A DNA stretch of 6,328 nt from Gammaproteobacteria bacterium (GTDB lineage: Bacteria > Pseudomonadota > Gammaproteobacteria > Steroidobacterales > Steroidobacteraceae): positions 1-6,328 of the forward strand of contig JAFAVO010000229.1 of NCBI GenBank assembly GCA_019242385.1. The letters run 5' to 3'. A model generated the notes under the pieces. The model made no database searches. It was given only the letters and a program-made list of their open reading frames with translations, and had not been told where the DNA came from. The translations under genes and the position numbers were made by a program. Shown one piece after another: positions 1 to 4,480 of the stretch; the first letter of the stretch is position 1, and the number at the start of each line of letters is the position of its first letter.

Positions 1-874
1 TCGGGCTCGTCACGTTGATCTCGGTGACGAAGCCACCGATCACATCGAGCCCGACGAACAGCATGCCGGCGGCGGCGAGCGAGGGTCCGATCTCACCCGC
101 GAGCCAGCGGTCACGCTCGTTCAGCGGCCGGGCGACGCCGCGGGCACCGGCCGCCAGGTTGCCACGGTGATCCTCCCCCGAGGGCATCCGCGCCAGCGCG
201 TATGGAACGGGCTCGCCATCGACCAGCAGCACGCGCGAGTCGCCGGTCTGCACGATGTCGGGGATGTAGCGCTGTGCGATGGCGAAGCGCTGCCCGTACT
301 CGGTCAGGGTCTCGAACACGACCCGCGCGTTGGGATCGCCGAGGCTCAGCACGAAGATCGAGCGCCCGCCCATGGTGTGCAGGGGCTTCACCACGATCTT
401 GCCGTGCTCGCGCAGGAATGCGGCCATGTGCCCCATGTCGCGCGTCACCAGGGTCGGAGCGCAGCACTGCGGGAAGGCAGCGGTGTAGACCTTCTCGTTC
501 ATATCGCGCAGTCCCTGCGGTCGATTGACCACCAGGACCCCGGAGGCCTCCGCACGCTCGAGGATGTAGGTGGTGTAGATGTATTCGGTATCGAAAGGCG
601 GATCCTTGCGCATCAGCACACAATCGAGACTCGACAGCGGGGCAAGGGCGGGCTCCCCGAGGGCGAACCAGGCGGCCGGATCGGCGCGCACCGTCAGCGG
701 GCGCATCCTGCCGAGCGCCACACCATCCCGCAGCAGCAGATCTCCCTGCTCCAGGTAGGCGAGTTCGAAGCCGCGCGCCTGCGCCGCGAGCAGCATTGCC
801 AGTGTCGAGTCCTTCGCGCAGCTGATGGCACCGATAGGGTCCATCACCACGCCCAGCCGTGTCGGAGCGCTCAT
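1..874 (-). CDS. gshB: Glutathione synthetase (ATP-grasp), C-terminus cut by window edge
   Basis: Cytosolic enzyme that joins gamma-glutamylcysteine and glycine using ATP, the second step of glutathione synthesis. The frame runs from ATG 874-872 for 291 codons to the left edge with no stop. Seen in the translation: N-terminal LGVVMDPI (7-14), MRKDPPFDTEYIY (88-100), NEK (126-128), the ATP-binding KPLHTMGG loop (163-170), RGNLAAGARG (237-246) and the metal-binding end D277/E285/N287 in TEINVTSP (284-291). These match E. coli GshB (316 residues) along the whole length, so only about 25 residues are missing. The start gives three extra residues before the E. coli-like beginning. There is no Shine-Dalgarno sequence upstream (only cccccg). 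It is divergent from pilG, as in Pseudomonas; the neighbourhood is conserved but the function is unrelated. Oddity: the usual KPLDGMGG loop reads KPLHTMGG. Family assignment is secure. Confidence 0.97.
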   Translation of the reverse strand, partial: MSAPTRLGVVMDPIGAISCAKDSTLAMLLAAQARGFELAYLEQGDLLLRDGVALGRMRPLTVRADPAAWFALGEPALAPLSSLDCVLMRKDPPFDTEYIYTTYILERAEASGVLVVNRPQGLRDMNEKVYTAAFPQCCAPTLVTRDMGHMAAFLREHGKIVVKPLHTMGGRSIFVLSLGDPNARVVFETLTEYGQRFAIAQRYIPDIVQTGDSRVLLVDGEPVPYALARMPSGEDHRGNLAAGARGVARPLNERDRWLAGEIGPSLAAAGMLFVGLDVIGGFVTEINVTSP

Positions 875-882
875 CGGGGGCG

Positions 883-888
883 ATTATG
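883..888 (-). promoter_or_regulatory. Candidate -10 element for gshB
   Basis: On the minus strand the hexamer CATAAT matches the sigma-70 -10 consensus at five of six bases, and is one of few AT-rich spots here. It ends only 8 nt before the gshB ATG, so transcription would begin at or within a few bases of the start codon. The best -35 partner is CAGACA (913-908) with a long 19-nt spacer, which is weak. A poorer alternative -10, CATATT, lies at 909-904. The call rests on sequence likeness only. Confidence 0.3.
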
Positions 889-914
889 CTCGTCGGCCAC
901 TCGAATATGTCTGC

Positions 915-928
915 CGGGCGCGCGCCCG
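915..928. repeat. 14-bp perfect GC palindrome in the gshB-pilG intergenic region
   Basis: CGGGCGCGCGCCCG is fully self-complementary and is followed by more alternating GC (929-939). It lies about 40 bp upstream of gshB and 107 bp upstream of the pilG start, between the two candidate promoters. It could be an operator or simply a product of high GC. No matching second copy was noticed in the window. Confidence 0.5.
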
Positions 929-958
929 CCGCGCGCCGCTGCGATGACCTTCGAAAAA

Positions 959-974
959 CGTGACGTGCATGGCA
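959..974 (+). promoter_or_regulatory. Weak CRP/Vfr-like site upstream of pilG
   Basis: CGTGA, six bases, then TGGCA resembles the CRP-family consensus TGTGA-N6-TCACA at 7 of 10 half-site bases. The left half is good and the right half poor. Its centre lies about 38-41 bp before the start point predicted from the TATGTT element at 993, close to the position of a class II CRP site. That would fit the lack of a good -35. This is inference from spacing and likeness and could be chance. Confidence 0.2.
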
Positions 975-992
975 TAGCAGGGGGTGTACCGA

Positions 993-998
993 TATGTT
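993..998 (+). promoter_or_regulatory. Candidate -10 element for the pil-chp operon
   Basis: TATGTT, followed by AAAA, is the most AT-rich patch ahead of pilG and matches TATAAT at four of six bases. The matching -35 position (970-975, TGGCAT) is poor. Transcription starting near 1004-1006 would give a leader of about 30 nt before the GTG at 1035, leaving the ribosome binding site intact. This also argues against starting PilG at the upstream GTG 984. Confidence 0.35.
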
Positions 999-1018
999 AA
1001 AACCGCGAAGCTTGATGG

Positions 1019-1024
1019 AAGGAG
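1019..1024 (+). promoter_or_regulatory. Ribosome binding site of pilG (decides the start)
   Basis: AAGGAG (within GGAAGGAG, 1017-1024) is a strong Shine-Dalgarno sequence, 10 nt before the GTG at 1035. It is the only good one in the leader, and selects GTG 1035 over the in-frame GTG 984. Confidence 0.75.
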
Positions 1025-1034
1025 TCCCCTGACC

Positions 1035-1427
1035 GTGAACGGCAGCAACTCGAAGCTCCAGGGCCTGAAGGTACTCGTCATCGACGACAGCAAGACCATC
1101 CGCCGCACCGCCGAGACGCTGCTCGCCAAGGAGGGGTGCGAAGTCTTCACCGCGATCGATGGCTTCGACGCACTCGCCAAGATCGCCGACCACCAGCCCG
1201 ACATCGTGTTCGTCGACATCATGATGCCGCGCCTCGATGGCTATCAGACCTGCTCGCTCATCAAGCACAACAAGGTGTTCCGCTCCATCCCGGTGATCAT
1301 GCTCTCCTCCAAGGACGGGCTGTTCGACCGGGCCCGCGGCCGCATCGTTGGCTCCGAGCACTATCTCACCAAGCCCTTCACCAAGGACGAGTTGCTCTCC
1401 GCGATCGAAACCCACATCGGGAGATGA
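1035..1427 (+). CDS. pilG: PilG: CheY-like response regulator of twitching motility
   Basis: Single-domain receiver of 130 residues that accepts phosphate from ChpA; in Pseudomonas it promotes pilus extension and acts with FimL/FimV on adenylate cyclase. Seen: acidic pair D17-D18 in VIDDSKTIRRT, phosphoacceptor D61 in VDIMMPRLDGYQT, S91 after strand 4 (IMLSS), and switch lysine K113 in LTKPF. The stretches AIDGFDALAKIAD and DGLFDRARGRIVGS are hallmarks of PilG rather than general CheY. GTG 1035 was chosen because AAGGAG precedes it and the N-terminus then has about nine residues before LKVLVIDDS, as in P. aeruginosa PilG (about 135 residues). The longer reading from GTG 984 would place the candidate promoter inside the gene. 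First gene of the operon. There is no output domain, so it acts by protein contact. Confidence 0.95.
   Translation: MNGSNSKLQGLKVLVIDDSKTIRRTAETLLAKEGCEVFTAIDGFDALAKIADHQPDIVFVDIMMPRLDGYQTCSLIKHNKVFRSIPVIMLSSKDGLFDRARGRIVGSEHYLTKPFTKDELLSAIETHIGR
1419..1423 (+). promoter_or_regulatory. Ribosome binding site of pilH, inside the end of pilG
   Basis: GGGAG overlaps the last codons of pilG and sits 9 nt before ATG 1433. It is too close to the other in-frame ATGs at 1424 and 1427, so it favours 1433. Confidence 0.6.
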
Positions 1428-1432
1428 TGGTC

Positions 1433-1798
1433 ATGCCCCTGATCCTGATCGTTGACGATTCGCCGACCGAGCTGCACGTCATGCAGAAGGCGCTCGAGAA
1501 GCACGGCTATCGCACCGCGGCCGCGGCGGACGGTGCCGAGGGCGTGCGGCTCGCGCGCGAGATGAGTCCCGACCTCATCTTCATGGACATCGTCATGCCG
1601 GGCATGAACGGTTACCAGGCGACGCGCGCGCTCGCCAACGATCCGCGCACGCGCACGATACCGATCGTCATGGTGACTTCCAAGGGACAGGAGACCGACA
1701 AGATCTGGGGCCTGCGGCAGGGGGCCATCGATTACATGGTGAAGCCGGTTTCCCCCGATCAACTGGTCGCCAAGGCGCAGGCGACCCTGTCCGCGTGA
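1433..1798 (+). CDS. pilH: PilH: CheY-like response regulator of twitching motility
   Basis: Second single-domain receiver of the pathway, 121 residues, exactly the length of P. aeruginosa PilH. There it favours pilus retraction and may act as a phosphate sink opposing PilG. Seen: D8-D9 in LIVDDSPTEL, phosphoacceptor D52 in MDIVMPGMNGYQAT, T82 in VMVTSK, and K104 in YMVKPV. The stretch QETDKIWGLRQGAIDY is typical of PilH and separates it from PilG. Three in-frame ATGs (1424, 1427, 1433) sit at the pilG junction. I chose 1433 from Shine-Dalgarno spacing and family length; 1424 would overlap the pilG stop as ATGA and add three residues (MMV). Upstream in-frame codons run inside pilG and are not part of this protein. 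Translation is probably coupled to pilG. Confidence 0.95.
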   Translation: MPLILIVDDSPTELHVMQKALEKHGYRTAAAADGAEGVRLAREMSPDLIFMDIVMPGMNGYQATRALANDPRTRTIPIVMVTSKGQETDKIWGLRQGAIDYMVKPVSPDQLVAKAQATLSA

Positions 1799-1807
1799 GA
1801 TCACGCG
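1792..1807 (+). repeat. Short inverted repeat spanning the pilH stop codon
   Basis: CGCGTGA and TCACGCG are perfect 7-nt arms separated by GA, with the TGA stop as the end of the left arm. In RNA this would fold as a 6-bp GC-rich stem with a four-base AGAU loop. No U-run follows, so it is not a typical intrinsic terminator. It begins the 34-nt pilH-pilI gap, the widest in the operon. A processing, pausing or protein-binding role is possible, as is chance. Confidence 0.4.
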
Positions 1808-1832
1808 CACCGCAGTTGTACGCAGCGAGTCC

Positions 1833-2411
1833 ATGAGCGAACCGTCCGCAGCTGTCGAGGTCGACCTGAAGTCACTGCGCGACCGTCCGTTCGAGCTGCT
1901 CGCGGAGCTCGAGCGTCGCGGGCGGGCGGTCTCCGCCCAGCTCAGTGAGCAGGCCGATGCCGGCCGTGAATGGGTCGGCGTCGCATTGCGCATGGCGGGG
2001 GATCTGTACCTGGTGGCGCGCGAGGAGACCCGCGAGGTTCTCGGGGTGCCGGCGAGCAGCACCCGCGTGCCCGGCGCGAAGCCCTGGATCAAGGGGCTCG
2101 CCAACGTGCGCGGACAGCTGCTGCCGATCATCGATCTGCGCCAGTTCCTCGGCAGTGGCGTCACGCCCATCACGCGCAACACCCGCATCGTCGTGGTGCA
2201 CCACCGCGAGATCCCCGCAGGGCTGCTGGTGGACGAGGTGCTCGGCTTCCGCCGTTTTGCCGAGAACGAGTTCAGCGGCGAGGCACCGCCGACCGTGGCG
2301 CGCTGTGAGCGTTATCTCGCGGGTGCCTTTCGCCGCGGACAGGAGCAGTGGCCGGTGCTGTCGCTGCGCGGGGTGCTCGAAAGCCCGGCGTTCGCGGAGG
2401 CTGCCGCATGA
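1833..2411 (+). CDS. pilI: PilI: CheW-like adaptor of the Pil-Chp system
   Basis: Cytoplasmic scaffold of 192 residues that couples the receptor PilJ to the kinase ChpA. A CheW domain covers roughly residues 46-185. Seen: PWIKGLANVRGQLLPIIDL (84-102) with the conserved NVRG turn (91-94), and the GLLVDEVLGFRRF segment (130-142), both as in P. aeruginosa PilI (178 residues). The N-terminus is about 13 residues longer than in Pseudomonas before the shared PFELLAEL stretch (19-26). No convincing Shine-Dalgarno precedes ATG 1833 (GAG ends only 3 nt before it) and no better in-frame start is seen upstream, so the exact start is less sure than the identity. The stop overlaps the pilJ start as ATGA, which points to coupled translation. 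Confidence 0.93.
   Translation: MSEPSAAVEVDLKSLRDRPFELLAELERRGRAVSAQLSEQADAGREWVGVALRMAGDLYLVAREETREVLGVPASSTRVPGAKPWIKGLANVRGQLLPIIDLRQFLGSGVTPITRNTRIVVVHHREIPAGLLVDEVLGFRRFAENEFSGEAPPTVARCERYLAGAFRRGQEQWPVLSLRGVLESPAFAEAAA
2394..2400 (+). promoter_or_regulatory. Ribosome binding site of pilJ, inside the end of pilI
   Basis: GCGGAGG, with core GGAGG at 2396-2400, lies 7 nt before ATG 2408. It is the best-spaced Shine-Dalgarno in the operon. It fixes the pilJ start at the ATGA overlap and excludes the in-frame extension upstream to 2348. Confidence 0.8.
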
Positions 2412-4459
2412 ACGGTGCGGGCGCGCCACGAAGGCTCACCCTGCTGCTCGCGCTCGCGGCCCTGCTGCTCATCGGCAGCGGGGCGGTCTACTACGTGCTG
2501 CAGAGCAAGGCGGAGCCCGGCCCGCCGGCGGTGCCCGTCGAGGCGCTCTACGAGGTTGCGCTCGATGCCGGCGCGGCCGCCCTCGGTGAGCCGCAGGCGC
2601 TCGCTGGCTTTCAGCAGAGCCAGAAAGCTCTCGAGGATGCGGCGGCGCGCGACGCCAACACGCCCTTCGCCCGGGATGCGCGCTTCACGCGCCTGATGAG
2701 CAATGCGACCGCGGTGCTGCGCGCGCGCGCGGCACTCACCGACGCCGCCGCAGCCGCCCGTGATACCGCCAGCCTCGTGCCGCGGCTGACGGCCGAGGCC
2801 CGTGCGCTCGAGACGAGCCTGTCTCCCTCCGGAGCGGGCACGGCGAGCGGCACGCTCGAGCGCTTCGAGGCGCGTGCTCAACGGCTGCAGCTGGATGTGA
2901 GCGCCCTGCTTCAAGGCGGCAGCGACCCCGCCCAGGCGGCGCAGCGCATCGCCGAGAGCGGCGAGTACCTCGGGCAGGTTATCGCGGGCTTCGCCGGCGG
3001 CTCCGCGGCGCTGGCACTGCCACGCGTCACGACGCCCGAGGCCGCCAAGCACCTCAAGAGCCTCGACTCCATCTACAGCGAGCTCGCCGCCGCGGTGAAG
3101 CGCGCCGTTGCTGCAGCTCCTGCGCTGCCGGCCGCGCAGACCGCAGCGCGCGCCATCGTCGCGGATGCGCGCGACCTGGCCGCGGGCGCGGCACGCCCGG
3201 CCGCGCCGCCAGCGAGCGCACGTGCCCTGCGTTGGCTGCCGCTCGCGCTGCTGGTCCTCGGACTGGCGCTGCTGCTCGCGGGGCTGGTAACCGCACTCGG
3301 CGTGCACGGCATGCTCGAGCGGCAGCGTGCCGCTGCCGAGACCCAGCGACGCGAGAGCGATCGCAATCAGCAGGCGATCCTGCGCTTGCTCGATGAGCTC
3401 TCGAGTCTCGCAGACGGCGATCTCACCGTGCAGGCGACGGTGACCGAGGACATCACCGGCGCGATCGCCGACTCGATCAACTACGCGGTCGACGCATTGC
3501 GCGGCCTCGTCACGACCATCAACGCCTCCGCCATCCAGCTCGACTCTGCGACGCGCCAGACGCAGGCGCTCTCGCAGCACCTGGCCAAGGCTTCCGGGGC
3601 GCAGTCGAAGCAGATCGCCTCCGCCACCGAATCCGCGGCCAGCATGGCCTCCTCGGTGGAAGAGGTGTCCGGCAACGCCGAGCGTGCCTCGGATGTCGCG
3701 CGCCACTCGGTCGAGGTCGCGCACAAGGGTGGCGATGCGGTGCGCCGCACCATCGATGGCATGAACACCATCCGCGAGACGATTCAGGAGACCAGCAAGC
3801 GCATCAAGCGACTCGGCGAGAGCTCGCAGGAGATCGGCAACATCGTCGAGCTGATCAACGACATCGCCGAGCAGACCAACATCCTGGCGCTCAACGCCTC
3901 GATCCAGTCTTCCATGGCAGGCGACGCCGGGCGCGGCTTCGCTGTGGTGGCCGATGAGGTGCAGCGCCTCGCCGAGCGCGCCGCCGCTGCCACCAAGCAG
4001 ATCGAGGTGCTGGTGCGCACCATCCAGACCGATACCAACGAGGCGGTGGTGTCGATGGAGCGCAGCACCACCGATGTCGTCGGCGGCGCGCTGCTCGCGG
4101 AGAATGCCGGCGCGGCGCTCGGGGAGATCGAGCAGGTGTCCAACCAGATCGCGAGCCTGGTCCAGAACATCTCCGGCAGCGCGCGCCAGCAGACCGGGGC
4201 CGCGCAGAACATCGCGCGCAACATGAAGGTGCTCAAGGACATCAGCGCGCAGACCGCGGAGTCGACTCAGGCGACCTCGATCGCGATCGCCAAGCTCGCC
4301 GAGCTTTCGGCCGGCCTGCGCAAGTCGGCCGCCGGCTTTCGCCTGCCGGGAGCAGCGGCCGCAGAGCGAGCGGGCGCGAGCGGCACGGTGCGCCGGCTCG
4401 AGGACGCCACGCTCAACACCGCCAAGGTGCGGCAGATCGCCACCCTCGGCGGCTCCTAG
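2408..4459 (+). CDS. pilJ: PilJ: methyl-accepting chemoreceptor for type IV pili
   Basis: Inner-membrane receptor of 683 residues (P. aeruginosa PilJ is 682) that signals through PilI to ChpA. In order: a short basic cytoplasmic start, first membrane helix (about 10-31), an alanine-rich periplasmic sensing region (about 33-274) in the place of the PilJ-type N-terminal domain, second membrane helix (about 276-298), a HAMP-like stretch with ADGDL (335-339), then the long MCP coiled coil. The hairpin tip reads ILALNASIQSSMAGDAGRGF (492-511) followed by AVVADEVQRLAER. The QSSMAGD variant, in place of the usual EAARAGE, is typical of PilJ proteins. A possible methylation-type segment, SSVEEVSGNA, lies on the descending helix. 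The C-terminus (QIATLGGS) has no NWETF-like CheR tether. The start is set by the ATGA overlap with pilI and by GGAGG upstream. No PilK methyltransferase gene follows. Confidence 0.96.
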   Translation: MNGAGAPRRLTLLLALAALLLIGSGAVYYVLQSKAEPGPPAVPVEALYEVALDAGAAALGEPQALAGFQQSQKALEDAAARDANTPFARDARFTRLMSNATAVLRARAALTDAAAAARDTASLVPRLTAEARALETSLSPSGAGTASGTLERFEARAQRLQLDVSALLQGGSDPAQAAQRIAESGEYLGQVIAGFAGGSAALALPRVTTPEAAKHLKSLDSIYSELAAAVKRAVAAAPALPAAQTAARAIVADARDLAAGAARPAAPPASARALRWLPLALLVLGLALLLAGLVTALGVHGMLERQRAAAETQRRESDRNQQAILRLLDELSSLADGDLTVQATVTEDITGAIADSINYAVDALRGLVTTINASAIQLDSATRQTQALSQHLAKASGAQSKQIASATESAASMASSVEEVSGNAERASDVARHSVEVAHKGGDAVRRTIDGMNTIRETIQETSKRIKRLGESSQEIGNIVELINDIAEQTNILALNASIQSSMAGDAGRGFAVVADEVQRLAERAAAATKQIEVLVRTIQTDTNEAVVSMERSTTDVVGGALLAENAGAALGEIEQVSNQIASLVQNISGSARQQTGAAQNIARNMKVLKDISAQTAESTQATSIAIAKLAELSAGLRKSAAGFRLPGAAAAERAGASGTVRRLEDATLNTAKVRQIATLGGS

Positions 4460-4480
4460 CGCTCAGCTCGAAAGCACGGC

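Noticed and set aside
970..986. Sigma-54-like promoter starting TGGCAT upstream of pilG
   Set aside because: The first half resembles the -24 element, but the -12 region (GGGGGTG) lacks the required TTGC-like sequence at the right spacing.
167..1000. Plus-strand open frame antisense to gshB (277 codons)
   Set aside because: It shadows the gshB coding strand and ends in the pilG leader. It has no recognisable domain.
1015..1032. Five-codon mini-ORF (ATG to TGA) just before pilG
   Set aside because: Its start lies at the pilG Shine-Dalgarno and it has no ribosome site of its own, so it looks incidental.
984..1034. Upstream in-frame extension of PilG from GTG 984
   Set aside because: The extra 17 residues are not seen in PilG relatives, no ribosome site precedes GTG 984, and the stretch contains the likely -10 and the AAGGAG that serves GTG 1035.
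111..1415. Minus-strand open frame of 434 codons across gshB, the intergenic region and pilG
   Set aside because: It crosses a divergent promoter region and runs antisense to pilG and out of frame with gshB, whose own frame gives a clear glutathione synthetase.
2312..3724. Long minus-strand open frame opposite pilJ (470 codons)
   Set aside because: It is antisense to pilJ, which matches its family along its length. The Arg/Gly/Ala-rich product has no recognisable motif.
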